From Ascarosepion bandense (Eukaryota; Mollusca; Cephalopoda; Sepiida; Sepiidae), in contig JBBBDQ010000224.1 of assembly GCA_037127315.1 (NCBI GenBank), positions 7,823,001 to 7,887,000 of the forward strand: DNA of 64,000 nucleotides. The letters are read 5' to 3'. Position 1 is the stretch's first letter. Each line of letters begins with the position of its first letter. The notes below the pieces were generated by a model. The model had not been told where the DNA came from. It worked only from the letters and a program-made list of their open reading frames with translations, and did no database searches. This document shows, piece after piece, positions 20,673 to 33,018 of the stretch. Position numbers and translations under genes: made by a program.

Positions 20673-22733
20673 CTTCCGACAACATATAAACTATTAACAT
20701 CTATTTTAACAAAACAGACTTATTTATTCTTGGAAAGAAATGACGTGTTACCGCTTGAACAAAAAGAGTGTAAACGTAGCTGTTACGGATGTAAAGACCA
20801 ATTGCTTATTAACAGAATGATCCTGGAAAACTGCTACAGTACAAAGAAAAATCTTAATAGTGCCTGGATAGATTATCGTAAGGCATTCGATAGTGTGCCA
20901 CATTCCTGGATTTTAAAGACTTTAAATATATACAAGATATCGCCCGTCATCATCAATTTCATCAAACAATGCATGTCTATATGGAAAACAACCCTTTACC
21001 TCAATCATATAAATGGAACCTATAAGTCTAATGAAATAAACATCAAAAGAGGTATATTTCAAGGTGATTCTTTATCTCCCTTACTATTCTGCATATCATT
21101 AATAGCACTAACCAGTCAACTTAATAAGACAGAATGTGGTTATAAAATAAGACAAAAGAAAATAAGCCATCTATTTTACATGGATGACTTAAAGTTATAT
21201 GCTAAGAATGATAATGAGCTGCAAGGTCTTCTGCAAACTATAAAATGCTTCAGCGAAGACATTGGAATGAAATTTAATTTGAATAAATGTGCTAAAGCTA
21301 CAGTTTTACGTGGATCAATACAAGAAACATCCTCAATTAGCCTAGACCCTGCTGTAACAATAAAAGAATTGAAACCAGAAGAAGCTTATAAATACCTAGG
21401 TGTAAATGAGAGTGAAAACATTCACCATAAAAAAATGAAAGAAATAGTGCGTAAAGAGTACTATAGAAGGCTACGAATGATATTAAAAACTGAATTAAAT
21501 TCACAGAACAGAGTTATGGCCATTAATAGCCTTGCAATCCCAGTTGTCCAATATAGCTTTAACATCTTAAACTGGACTCTAAACGACATCAGGCGAATGG
21601 ATGCTAAAACAAGAAAGCTTCTTTCTAAGCATAAGATGCATCATCCAAAGGCTGATGTAGACCGTCTATACATACCCCGTAAAGAAGGTGGAAGAGGTCT
21701 TATTCAGCTGGAAATGTCATACAAGACAACAACTATTGGCTTACTAACATACATAGAAACAACAAAGGATTGGATGATACAATTAGTAAGGCAACATGAA
21801 GAAAGAAAGAAAAAATATTCAATAATAAAAGAAGGCAGTAAATTCAAACAAGATTTACAGTTAGTAGATTCTGTAGAAAAGCAGAACGGAAGCCAAGAGC
21901 CGGCTATTGCGGCAAAGAATATGAAAATGAAAGCCAAAGATAAAGCTCTTGAACAGATGAAACAGCGCTGGCAAGACAAACCTCTGCATGGCCAATATCC
22001 AGTACGTGCCAATAAATCCAATGTTGATAAAGTTAATACTCATAGATGGTTACGTGCATCTGGATTAAAGTCTGAAACTGAAGGCTTTATTCTTGCAGCG
22101 CAAGACCAAAGTCTTTTCACTAGAAACTTTCAGGCAAATATTATGCATAATAATATGGATCCAAAATGCAGGTTTTGTGATAAACACCAAGAAACAATAG
22201 ACCACCTAATCTCAGGCTGTTCTGTGCTTGCCCCAAATGAATATAAAAATCGCCACGATAGAGTTGGGCAATATTTACATTGGGCAATATGCAAACATTA
22301 TGGAAAAGCTGTAGGCAAACACTGGTATGAACATCACCCAGCACCGGTTTCAGAAATAGAAGATGTAACCATTCTATGGGATTACACCATCTACACAGAC
22401 AGAAAAATTGAAGCAAACAGGCCAGACATTATTGTTAAAAACCAGAAGGAGAAAACTTGTCTATTAATTGATATGGCTTGTCCAGCGGATTGTAACATAG
22501 CAATCAAGGATTTTGAAAAACTGTCAAAATATAAAGACCTGGAAATTGAAATAGAAAAAATGTGGAAATTGAAAACAAGAGTTGGGCCAGTGATAGTAGG
22601 TGCACTTGGAATGATAAAAAATGGAACAAAACAACACATTGAAAGAATCCCTGGAAACCCCAGCTTAAGTGATATACAAAAAATTGTCTTATTAAGTACA
22701 GCCCACACACTAAGGAAAACTTTATCTATGTAA
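20673..22733 (+). pseudogene. Reverse transcriptase plus restriction-like endonuclease, long open C-terminal part
   Basis: From the TGA at 20670 the frame is open for 686 codons, and the residue numbers here count from the TTG at 20730. Motif A is AWIDYRKAFDSVPH (45-58), motif B GIFQGDSLSPLLF (108-120), motif C HLFYMDDLKLY with Y150-M-D-D153, followed by KYLGV. Near the end are CRFCDKHQETIDHLISGC (480-497, a C-x2-C-x8-H-x4-C knuckle) and RPDIIVKNQ with LLIDMACP (564-582), the PD and D of the restriction-like nuclease. A basic KMWKLKTR and VVGALG-type tail ends in SAHTLRKTLSM-like sequence. All visible catalytic residues are intact, which is unusual in this window. Without an intact N-terminus or start it is still not a functional gene. 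Confidence 0.85.
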
Positions 22734-22935
22734 TGCTGGAGATGATAGGGAAGATAGAAAAACATGAAATGGAGCCATAACAACACGCCACTACCTGCCT
22801 TATGTCTACCCGCAGACTTGATTGGTAGTGAGACCAACGCAGAAATCGAAATATGATGAAAAATGCAATAATAATAATAATAGACAATAATAATAAAAAA
22901 GTATAAAAAAATTATAATAAAAATGAAAATTCGTA

Positions 22936-22938
22936 ATA

Positions 22939-22972
<34 letters not shown>

Positions 22973-23160
22973 ATCAAACAAAATTTCTCTCAGACGTTAA
23001 TAATAAAAATAATGATAGTAATAATAATAATACTCATTCTATACAAAACGAGGAAAAAAGAAACTTAAAAAAGTACCTATAAATATGATAATTATAAAAA
23101 TTAAAAATAAAAAACAAAAAATTAAAAATAACAAAAAATAAAAAATAAAAAAACCTTTGC
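22936..23160. repeat. (GT)n microsatellite and A-rich low-complexity tract
   Basis: A short AT run passes into about 13 GT units (22936-22973), followed by nearly 200 bases of AAAAT-type simple sequence. Minus-strand frames with Thr-His repeats come from it. Confidence 0.9.
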
Positions 23161-23485
23161 TGTAAAATGATATTAGCAGCGCATTCCAGAATTTTTCAAA
23201 ATAAACACTTTTTAAATTAAATTAATGTAAATTAATATAATTTACTCTAATTCATATCACAATCAAGATTTATCTAGACTATTTTATATCTATTTTTGTG
23301 TCTGCATTTAAATATTAATTCATTCCGCTAATTAAGTAATTCCTTAGGATTATTATATTTCATAAGTATCTTATATATTATGAAAAATAGTTCTAAGGTA
23401 TGCTGTACTTTGATATAAATCCTCAATATCACGGATAGAACGTATGTAAATGTATAAGTTGCCATTGAAGTCAGCACCCAAAGAT

Positions 23486-23553
23486 GACAGTCTGTTTCAT
23501 GCTAAATGCAATTGTCAAACCTGACGAATGCATTTAGCATGAAACAGACAGTC
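23486..23553. repeat. Inverted repeat, 25-bp arms with one mismatch
   Basis: Arms 23486-23510 and 23529-23553 (core gtttcatgctaaatgca) enclose an 18-base loop. Weaker complementarity continues outward: attgaagt on the left at about 23465 and acttcaat on the right at about 23568. The whole structure may therefore be about 115 bp. There is no coding content. It is possibly a small MITE or foldback. Confidence 0.8.
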
Positions 23554-23579
23554 GCTTCAGCGTGTTTACTTCAATATCC

Positions 23580-25379
23580 ACGTTTTTTAGGGTTTTTCTT
23601 CTTTGTTTTTTTTTTAACTCGTGTACAAAATAAATTTGAGAACAACCAATTTTTGTATTACAGAATCTAGTTCCTTTATTTTTATTTTTATTCAATTCTC
23701 TTCACTATAGTTTTCCCAATCTCTTTCACTCCGTGTATCTGCAGCTTCAGAGCATTATCGCTTTGATTGGGGTGAAATTGTTAAAACAAATTTCAAAACT
23801 GTAATTTTGATCCCATTTACCTGGTCCACCTTGTATATACTCGTTTACCCATATCGGAGAAACGCTGTTCATAGATATAAAAGTTATATTTTTAAGCTTT
23901 TATAATTATGACAAGTGGATTAATATATCTACTTTTTAACTTTATACTTCAGCTTGGAATAGTCTGTTATTGTCATAACAATGACAATGCTACATTTCAT
24001 CACCTATGCAAAGAAGTTGACAAGAACAACATTACTTGAAATCAGTGTATTTTAACCGGAGTGTTGCACAGTGAGTATTTAGGGGTATTTTACGATTTTA
24101 AATAAAAAGAACAAAATTTATGAAAAAAAAAAGCAAAATCAGTATTCCAAATTGTGAATAGTTTGTCGAGCATCGTCTTTTTTAATATTATTCTCATCTT
24201 CAGGAGATTTTCACTTAATAAACAAAAATCAAACAAAACTTAGCCACTGTTAATAATTGTATATAAAATGAATTAATTAAACAGAAGACAAAATAGCATG
24301 AATTAATAAAAAACATAGCGAGACGTGTGGATAGAAGTGGTTACGTGCTTACACCCGATAATAGGATAAGTTGGCTTAGTGTAAAAAACTACTTTCATAT
24401 ATTTAACAATTAAAAAGAGGTTGATGTGGATGCGTTTGAGGGTTAAGTAAAGGAAAATCATAATACTTGCTAGTTTTTTTTATAGATTTTGTTCTTTCTA
24501 CTTTCTAAATGATTTAACGCTCTCCTTTCTTTACCCACTACAGAAATATTAGGAATAATATCTATATTTTAGTTTTGCATTCATTCTGATTCTTTTCTTT
24601 CACAAAAGAAAGCGCATTCTACATTTTCTACACGCATATGCAAGCTACATGAAGTGAATACCAGGTGTAAGTTGCCTAAGGAAATTAATTTTTTTTGTTT
24701 GTTTGCTACCCACAAATATTTTTCGTGTTTGTTTTCATTCGATGCGTTTTAGCTTGACCTTTTCCTGTCTGCTAATAGTTCTTGCTATAACTTTATTAGT
24801 AAATAATAGGCCTTCTTTAACTCACGAAGTTGCTTTTTAAATATTGATTTTATTCTCTCCACATTCAGTTGAATCTATACGAGTTTGGTGCCACTACAAC
24901 CTGTTTGCCCCAGTTTTAAAAAAAACAGATTTACGCAGAATGTTTCTCACAAGGGCATCATTACTTTATTATCAAAATGGAAGTAGAAAACATGTTAGAA
25001 ATTTGAATAAAACAAATAGGGGAAACATCCAAATCTCCAATCTGTTCAATTTCGAAGAAACAAAGCTATCCGATCAGGGCAATAAAAATAAAACAACAAC
25101 CTTGATAATACTCAGAATATTATTTAGCAATGGGTTTTAAAAAGTGTACTGGTGAAAATATGTTGATTTCAGAGTATAGTATGGGATGAAAAACTTTTAA
25201 GTTAAAGTATGGCTTAATGCATAATAATCTTAATGAAAAATCCAAGTATATGAAGTGTGTGTTGGATGCAAAATAGAACAAGTACTAATTTCGTTAAACC
25301 GTTCAAAGTTTTAGTAAAATTTTAAAAGTAAAAGTAAACAACTGTATAATCGCTGAATATATTCTAAAAGAAATAAGAC
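23580..25379. other. No recognised gene
   Basis: The plus-strand frame 24844-25140 (98 codons, ATG start) is AT-rich and has no motif, so I do not call it. The patch 23620-23840 has a slightly higher GC content and a terminal ggtccacc word, but no pair for it. No repeats were seen otherwise. Confidence 0.5.
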
Positions 25380-26083
25380 CATATACAACTTTTTTGCCTT
25401 CTGTTAGTAGGGCTAATGCTAATCTCTAAAAGAGTGCCTCATTACGTCTTCTCAGACTAACGTTTTCCACTAACATGAAGTGCAACGGTTATATTGAATT
25501 AATTGTTTGGTTTTCTGCTAGGGAAGTTAGTTTACTGTATCGTGTTAAGCAATTTGTCTTGCCAGAATCTATCTGACACTTTTATAAGTTTATGCATTGA
25601 ATATAGTCGTCACACCTGGTTTGGTGCTTCAGTCACTTTCACACCGCCACAACATAGCTTTCCTATGAATCTTCTTTAAATATTTTTATGGTTATTGTTC
25701 TGATGAATTTTCCTCTTCGGTATCTACACTTCATAATTTTAAGCACAGTACCAGATTAGCAACTAGATCTCATAATTTTATAGTTGAACTTGCTGTATAT
25801 AGACATAACTTATATTCTAACAGTTTATTCTCTCGCACTTCTCATTTGTGAAACTCTCTCCTGGCTTTTTGCTTCTCAATCAACATTTTTACTTTTCAGT
25901 CAAAAGTTTTAATGCAATGTTAGTCTATATTTTCAGTTTCCTTAATTCCTTTTCTTTTATCGTCTTCTGTTCCTAATAATTTTTCGGATTGTTTCACACT
26001 CAGTAACCCCTGAAGGCGTAATGAGGCACTCTTCTAGAGATTAGCATCAACCCTACTAATAGAAGGCAAAAAATTTGTATATG
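25380..26083. mobile_element. Retrotransposon fragment flanked by 67-bp inverted repeats
   Basis: Arms 25380-25446 and 26017-26083 are reverse complements with about five mismatches (core gctaatctct / agagattagc, and gagtgcctcattacg / cgtaatgaggcactc). Between them lies a plus-strand decayed reverse-transcriptase C-terminus followed by its apparent 3' untranslated region. The right arm overlaps the expected 3' end of that retroelement. The structure is therefore either two 3' ends in opposite orientation or a fragment trapped between transposon ends. Confidence 0.6.
25495..25925 (+). pseudogene. CR1/jockey-like reverse transcriptase C-terminal fragment
   Basis: Frame pieces read LLYRVKQFVLPESI, then CIEYSRHTWFGAS, then FFKYFYGYCSDEFSS, then ATRSHNFIVEL and NSLFSRTSHL-stop-NSLL. 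In the same order the intact element at 15781-16300 has FLPESILHIYKS, CMEYCCHLWSGA, FYKYFHGFCSDEL, ATGSHPFTVRL and FLSRTSRLWNSLP. The Trp of L-W-N-S-L is a stop here and several frameshifts occur. It is a second, older member of the same broad family, on the opposite strand. Confidence 0.75.
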
Positions 26084-26734
26084 TTTTTTTTCTTGTTTGA
26101 ATGGCTTTTTAGCCTTCTCAGAGTAAAATGATTTTTAAATAATGCGGAATCTTGAATTCTAAATATTACAATTTTCCAAAGCGCCTAGAATATGAAAATA
26201 AAATTAGCAAAGTTCATTTATCTGAAAATATCATAGGCGATTTGCTGATTTGTTTGTGGATAATAAGGGAAATGTAAAGAAAAAATTCTTGGATAACCCA
26301 TTTTACAATATATAATTGATGAATCTTGTAATAATTGTGGAATAGCAAATCCGCTTCAATATTTGTCAAAGAGTCTAAGTCATTTACTAATATTAAGGAT
26401 TAATTAGCTGTATTTTGTAAATGAAATGCTTGCTGATTATAAAAATGAAAATAACGTTTACTTACGCACGGTATTCTATGGTTTCAAGAATTAAACACAA
26501 AAAAGGTATAATGAATTCACTGATGTGAAAACACACGAAAATTTAAAAAGAACAATTTAAAGAAATACGAACACCAGCTGTGCAATAATAAAGGAATTAC
26601 TATATAATTTTAAAATAAATTATATTTAACCTCATAGAAACAATAGTTTAAGAATATTATTTTTTATTCTGTAAGTTTTTATTAAACTTAGTTGAATGAA
26701 TAATAAAGAAAAAGTTTTGTCTTTTTTAGTTAAA

Positions 26735-27170
26735 CTAGCAGTATATCCCGGCGTTGCTCGGGTGTAATGAAAGCTTTAAAACTAATCCATGGTCCTGGAG
26801 CTTAGATTCAGCCAAAAGAATATTTGAGTGATGTTTGGTGAGAATCGGATAAAAATTGTGGATTTCTTGCCTTTTATATATATATATATTGTCGATTTTC
26901 TGCACTGTTGTAAAAACTGCAACCTTGAAACTTCTGAATATCGTTTCTTATGTCTTTGTCTATAAGTGTATCAAATTTGATTAAAATCGGACCACTCCTT
27001 CTATAACCCGATTTTTTCGATTATCAATTTTCGATATTTATTGGAGGTGCCTCGACACAAACACAGACGCTTATAGTACAACTGTGTAAAATCTCAAGAA
27101 AATTGGTTCAGCCGTTTCGGAGTCTATAAGTAAGGATACACACAAAGTTCCATTTATAAATAAGTTTAGA
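26735..27170 (+). mobile_element. Interspersed repeat with a CCCGGCGTTGCTCGGGT start
   Basis: The segment starts cagtatatcccggcgttgct and ends aaattggttcagccgtttcg followed by gagtctataagtaagg. I recall this pairing of words as the start and end of short interspersed repeats common in invertebrate genomes, though I cannot name the family. There is no open frame. A short (AT)n run interrupts it near 26876. It ends close to 27170, where the sequence becomes plain AT-rich DNA. Confidence 0.5.
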
Positions 27171-29924
27171 TGTTGTTTTTTAGTTTAATAAGTTGTTTTA
27201 TTTTTTATTATTTTCTTATATACTCCATATCATAAAATTGCACCCAATGTGATTTTTTAAAAATTATGTATTTAAGAAAGTGTATTATGTATTAGAATTA
27301 TGTATTTAACAACGAGTAGTTGACAAAAATAGGCAAAATTTGTTGAGTTATTGAAGTGATGTTAATTTATTTCGTATACTTTGAGTTCTTTCTTAATTAT
27401 TCATCAGCATCCGGATAAAGGCTTTATTTTTACTTGAAATTAGTATTATCCTACATAACCAATAGCTTAAGAATAGAAATATTTTATTGTATATGCTTTT
27501 ATGAAACTTAGCAAAATGGGAAAAAACGAGAAAACAGAATTATTTTCCTTTTAAACATCAATCCAAAATAAGTTACTAAGAAGAAAAAATAAAATAAATT
27601 TCTTCTAGAAAAGCCTGTGCGGTACCCCTCACCAAAAACTTGGAGGAATTCCTTTTCACATATTTTGTGGAAACTCGCAATGTCATTGTATAAAAATTAC
27701 TACTTAACTATCAAAGGACAAATTGCTAATTGTAGCTTAACGACAATTTATCGCTTTGTTTTTACCAGCCAAGTTTTGTGCGATTTTGTTGGAAGTAGGC
27801 TCTCCAGCCAGCTTTATAAATTTTTCTAAAGCTCGCAATCTGATTGACTAATTCACTTCAAAAAATATTCCTGCTCGAAACTTAATTTCCCCTCCGGAGC
27901 GTGTTGATCCACTTTGAAAGGTATATAAACAACAGAATTATTTTTTTCAAACAGTGCGTATCCATCTTTCAACAGAATCCACGTCACTACAAACTTCATC
28001 TAACAACACACGGGAAGTCATTTGTATATCTAACTTCTATAATCGTTTTCTTACCATCTATTGACCGTTGAACTTCATGTTCAATAATCACGGCCATAAG
28101 AATACAAGAATTCACTCACTCACTCACTCACTAAACTCACTAACTCACTCAAACTGCCAAGCTGACATCAACAAACTTTTTGATCACTGAAAATATTATT
28201 CAACAAGCTACAATCAACAAATTCTTCCTCGTACAGAATATTAATCAGCAAACTTTTCATCATTCAGAACATTCATAGAACAATTCAATGATTATTTTTG
28301 TAAATTACATCTTAAACATTCAAACAATAAATATCTTTTCAATACATTATAATGAAATTTCTTTTCAGAAGAAACATTTCAAAATACAGTCTAAGCGAGA
28401 CAACTCCTAATTTGGGCACTACATATTTTTACCTTGACTCACACTTGTGAACTGTTCAAGTGAACAATTTTAATTTCAATAATAACTAAAGAAAATTACT
28501 AATTTCGGAAATAAATACAGATTATGACAAGTGGCACGAACCAACTAACATAATCGAGTTGTGAAAATTCATCTGACACTGAATATAAAAGGCTCCAAAA
28601 GTAAAGCAGTAAAGTCATTCGTTACGATGGCGTATTAAATATAGTAGTTGCTTATATTTGTTATTATCATCTAGTAGTCATGAGTTCAATCCTTGGATCT
28701 GGTAGTGATGTACCAAACCCAACTGCACAATAACTGATTTCACAGGATATTTCACAATAATCAATAAGATAATCCACATCAGCCAATCAGTGGACAGAGG
28801 GTCGAAATTTGGTCGAAACGTTGCGTCTATTATAAGATTTATATCAACCAAGATAAGAATAATAGTTCGAAATAATTCCAAGATTAATTTTAATTTCGTC
28901 AAACATTGCTTGCAACTGACATAATGTTCTTTCACCTTTTATATGTATATCTATTGAAGTACATCTATTTATTGGTTACTATAACAAATTTGTTTGTTTC
29001 CTCATTTGACTTCAGATTTAGATACTAAAAACTGTGTGTTGAGTTATGCATGTAGTGTACATCCGCTACAAACTTAACATTCGAAAATCCATTTAACTTT
29101 ATAGTTTTCGATTTATCAACAATTCCTTTATTTAATAAAAAATAAAGTAAAGTAAAATAAAATAAAATCTTCAGACAAACAGCCATTAGATGGATCTCAA
29201 AACAGCACTGAAAAATTACAAGTAACATTTTTTTAAATAAATATAAAATGTAGACTTTTTTGTCCATTTATAAGAAAATAATATTTTAATAAAATACTAT
29301 TTTTTTCAGAATTATGCAAGCACTAATCCCCAAAACAATTATTTTTTAATTTATTAAAATATTTTAGTAAGATTTAATATGAATTTTCACATTTGATATA
29401 GCAGAATCTTTTATAACTGCAATAAACACTACACTAAAATTTAAAAAGTACACACTACTTATAGAATAAAGGGGCAACAGACACTCAAAATAATATTTCC
29501 ACAATTTTTTTAACAAAATAATTCACACAATATAAAATTCATTTATTAATGAATAAATATAAAAAAAATTGCTCGAATCAAAAACTTCTTTGAATTTTGG
29601 CAAATTTCTAAAAATAGCGATTTTTCTTTTATTTCGAAAAATCATCCATTTTGGAGTTGCCGAGATTATAGTGATTAATATTTGTGTTTTGGTTGCACTA
29701 AGTTGCCGTTTTAAAAAGACTTTGCAAAGATTTAAATTTATAAAAACAGATGATTTTAAAGATTACTTTTTACAACTGTGAACCAGTCAAATTTACATCG
29801 TTAAATCTATAATTTCAAATGAAAACTCAAAGTCTCAAAATAGTTCAGATGGAATTGATAAAGATAGATTATTTTATATCAGTTCTGTTTCATAGATAAT
29901 ACACGCTTGTGAGGTCATGTCTCT
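27171..29924. other. Long stretch without a recognised gene
   Basis: Frames such as 27617-27829 (plus), 28678-28935 and 29025-29267 (minus) lack motifs and mainly reflect AT bias. A (CACT)n tract at about 28112-28152 is the only simple repeat. A ggtcgaaacgttgcg word near 28811 resembles the gaaacgt words in the tails of the Penelope-like relics but is too short to call. Confidence 0.5.
28112..28152. repeat. (CACT)n simple repeat
   Basis: About nine CACT-like units with interruptions. Confidence 0.9.
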
Positions 29925-30165
29925 TTTATCTATAACTGACTAGGCAGAAGATTTTCTTGAAGTAGTTTGTCAAGATTATAGAACCCAATCTGTCCTGCTA
30001 TTCAACACATATCTGGAGGGAGAAGTGATGGTTTCCCAATCAAATGCCCTTTACCAAGGGCATTTGAACGTAAATAAATGCAACTAATATGCAACTCGAA
30101 TTTGAACTCTGCTTCTCAGTTTCTCATTCTGAGCCGACATCCATTGCACCACAACGCATAACTTT
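29925..30165 (-). mobile_element. tRNA-derived SINE (copy 2 of 7) with intact-looking head
   Basis: On the minus strand the head reads gcgttgtggtgcaatgg (an A-box-like tggtgcaatgg), then agagttcaaattcgagtt (a B-box-like gttcaaattcg), spaced as in a tRNA gene. The body follows with aggacagattgggttcta and ends near tgacatgacctca. The two RNA polymerase III boxes make this the clearest evidence that the family is tRNA-derived. Inside the body a 12-bp hairpin (30040-30051 against 30056-30067, tcaaatgccctt) replaces the normal caaatacccttg block. Confidence 0.75.
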
Positions 30166-30170
30166 CATAT

Positions 30171-31489
30171 ATTGTACTATATTCCGGAAACGAATAGATC
30201 AGTACCGCTTTTAGTCTGCAAAATATCATAACGAAAATGTTCTCCTGAAAGGGGCCTTTTATTTATTTTACTTACATTTAATGAAAGCAATGTTTTTTTT
30301 TATTTTTTGTACATGCTAGAGACGATGCGGAAATTAACTATAAACACCATGTCCATATTGATCTTAGGTAAGATTGAGTCGTTTCGTTTTTCTGCTGTAA
30401 CTTATATAAATGACAAAATATTGCAATTCTATATGAACAGTGAATCCAAAAATAACGAAAGTGATGTTGAGAGAAGTAGTGACGTTCAGCTAATGATAGC
30501 TCGAAGGATACAAGGCAACTTACTGCATAAGTTTTCACTTGATTTCGGTTGGTCGATTAAATCGCTAATTCACAAAGATATGGGAATATAGCTACCACTA
30601 AATAACTATATATCTTGCGCTGTTTGAAAATTTAAAGTATGTTTCTCATCTGCTCTTTATTACAAGTTTTATAATATCACGTGCAGAAGTTATAAAACGT
30701 TATCTTATTCATTAAAAGTTTCATTAAATATACATAAATCATGCATTTAAGAACAGACGAGAAAATATTTTCTGAAACTAGTTCGTTAATAATCAAACTA
30801 TATACGGAATTTAAATTGTAGTTTCTTGAATTGTTTTAAAAATGTAATTATTTCTTCATCCAGTGCAACGCATTTCAAATTATCATTTTGTTATGTAATA
30901 ACGAAATGATGGAAGTGCATTTAATTAAAATTTTTTAGATTTTCTCATTACTGCTACATTCATTCTATTTCATATTTTAACCTTGGCTATTGCAATATAC
31001 TCTAATGTTGCTGCAAATTACTGTATACGGCTTTAGAGAGTCAATAGAAAATCTGTTAATTGGTTTTCTAATTTACATTATCATATGTTGTCTTTGTAGA
31101 CTCTCAGAGAGGTCTAGAGCCACAGCCTCACCACTGTAGGGTTACAGACCCATTACACTAGATGTAGCTGTTTTCGATTACGTAGCAAGTAGATTTTTAC
31201 AGGGTGATGTTGCTAAATTCATATCTAACTGATCTGAGTTTCAGATTTGTCCATCTTCTAGACTGATTATCAATCAAAGCAAGAGGGGCCAGTTTGCTGT
31301 ACTCTTATTCTCAAGCTAGTTTGAAAATAGATGTATTAATAACTTTCCAAGAGTAGTTAAGTGAAAATGAACGCAGCGATCTTGGTTGAAATTTGGATTC
31401 GAAACACTTATTCCACGTGCTCGATAACCGTTATGTTACGCGCAATTTTCTTTTATAAATTTACTATGGTATCCGATGGATGTGCGTTG
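30171..31489. other. No recognised gene
   Basis: The 94-codon plus-strand frame 30307-30591 encodes a hydrophilic C-terminal half but has no recognisable domain and an antisense frame of similar size. The rest is AT-rich. Confidence 0.5.
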
Positions 31490-31770
31490 CTGTGTAATAG
31501 ATATCAGCTCGGAATGAAAAATTACAGAGCCGAGTTATAATTCCAGTCATTTTCGTTTGATTTAAACGAAAATACTATTGAGAAAGGTATTTATCTATCT
31601 TTTCTCCCTCCAGCTACTGTTTAAATAGCAGGACAGATTGGGTTCGATGACCAGTCTAACGCAGAAAGTAATGACAAACTAGTGCGGAAATTTCTTCAGT
31701 CTCGTCAGTCATGTCTCAAAAGATACATGATCACCTAATCGTGTATCTAGCATGGCAATTAACTGACTGA
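31490..31770 (+). mobile_element. tRNA-derived SINE (copy 3 of 7)
   Basis: The order is gagttataattccag (B-box), acgaaaatactattgagaaagg, ccagctactgtttaaatagca, ggacagattgggttc, accagtctaacgcagaaag and tcatgtctc, ending tggcaattaactgactga. It lacks the ccttggctggcaa block. The head upstream of the B-box is degenerate. Confidence 0.75.
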
Positions 31771-32974
31771 TGGCATCTAAATCGTGAGCCACTTACGTAT
31801 CTGCGTAAACCTCCAAAGCAAAAGGCATTGGCAAAAACTTTCACGAGACATTTTTCTGAATTATAATCTAGTATATAAAACAAAATTTCCACTAAAAGTT
31901 TACATGTTTCCTGATCGATTTTTATTCATTTTACAAAATAATATAGTATCATGTATTTGGGGCTCCTTCTCATGGAACTCATAAAGAAGTTCAACATTAT
32001 TAATTCTAGATTTAACCAAATCAAAATTATCATGCCACATTTATGCATAAAATGCTATCTGTTATATCCAGAAAGTCTGAAATTGAAGTCTCTGAATTGT
32101 TTGTTTTTTGACTAAGTTCTATTTGTTAAAATTCAAACGTTACAAATTCAAACGTTACAGAAACAACATCACTGTTAATATCTTTAAAAATAAAATCACA
32201 TGCGGCGTCTTTTGTTTATTATTTATTTTATTCTATTTTATCTTATTTTATTTTTGTTTGTAATCATTGCACATAGAGAAAAAATCTATTTGGCTATTTG
32301 GAAACTTAGGATATTTATGGAACACCTTTTAAAAATATAAAGTCAGTGGATAAAATGTCTTATGCTCAGAAGACGAGTAGTTAAGTAAATATCATGTTAT
32401 CTACGAAGTCACTGACTTAGATTTCTAACCTTGAATGCTGATTTTCGAGGTAGCCAATCTTCACTTGAATATATTGCTCCTTGCCAAAGTATAGTATGTC
32501 TTAGCTGTCCATGCCAAATAATTTTTATTTAATAATAGTTCCATCTTTATTCATATCATACACATCGTTCATTGTAAACATTTTAACCGTAATTGTCTAC
32601 CTTCAGCGGTTGTCGAGCCTTGCATTGGTTGAACTTTTATAAAAAGAAGACTGTTTTTATTGAACTATTTTATATACGACAAATGAACTAAGATATTTAT
32701 GCAAACCTATTAACAGATGAAACGTTTTTTGTATGTGCTTATATTTCTGTGGCATGAATGCGTATGTATGTAGGTAGAATGATATTTTGCATCACAATGT
32801 CAGGACCATTACAGCTTCATGAAGAAGATCAGTTTTCATTGAAAATCCTTTCACGGCTAAAATGTTTTGAAACAGAAGCTGGTATATCAGCTTTCTTTGG
32901 ATATAAAAAGGATGCGATAGGAATTTCGACTCTTTTTATATCTTGCCATATGCATTATGATTTCTGTGGTATTT

Positions 32975-33018
<44 letters not shown>

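Larger units (their letters stand above)
19560..22890 (+). mobile_element. Non-LTR retrotransposon with restriction-like endonuclease (R2/NeSL/Hero-type grade)
   Basis: It is a single-ORF layout: a hydrophilic N-terminal region, a reverse transcriptase with YMDD, a long linker, a CCHC knuckle and a PD-(D/E)xK-type endonuclease at the C-terminus. The 3' untranslated region is about 150 bases and ends in (AAT)n near 22870-22890. The N-terminal third is frameshifted and the rest is open. The element has no APE domain. RLE-type elements usually integrate into specific targets, but I cannot tell the target from the flanks. The 5' boundary is uncertain and may lie just after the (AAG)n tract at 19442. 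Confidence 0.8.
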
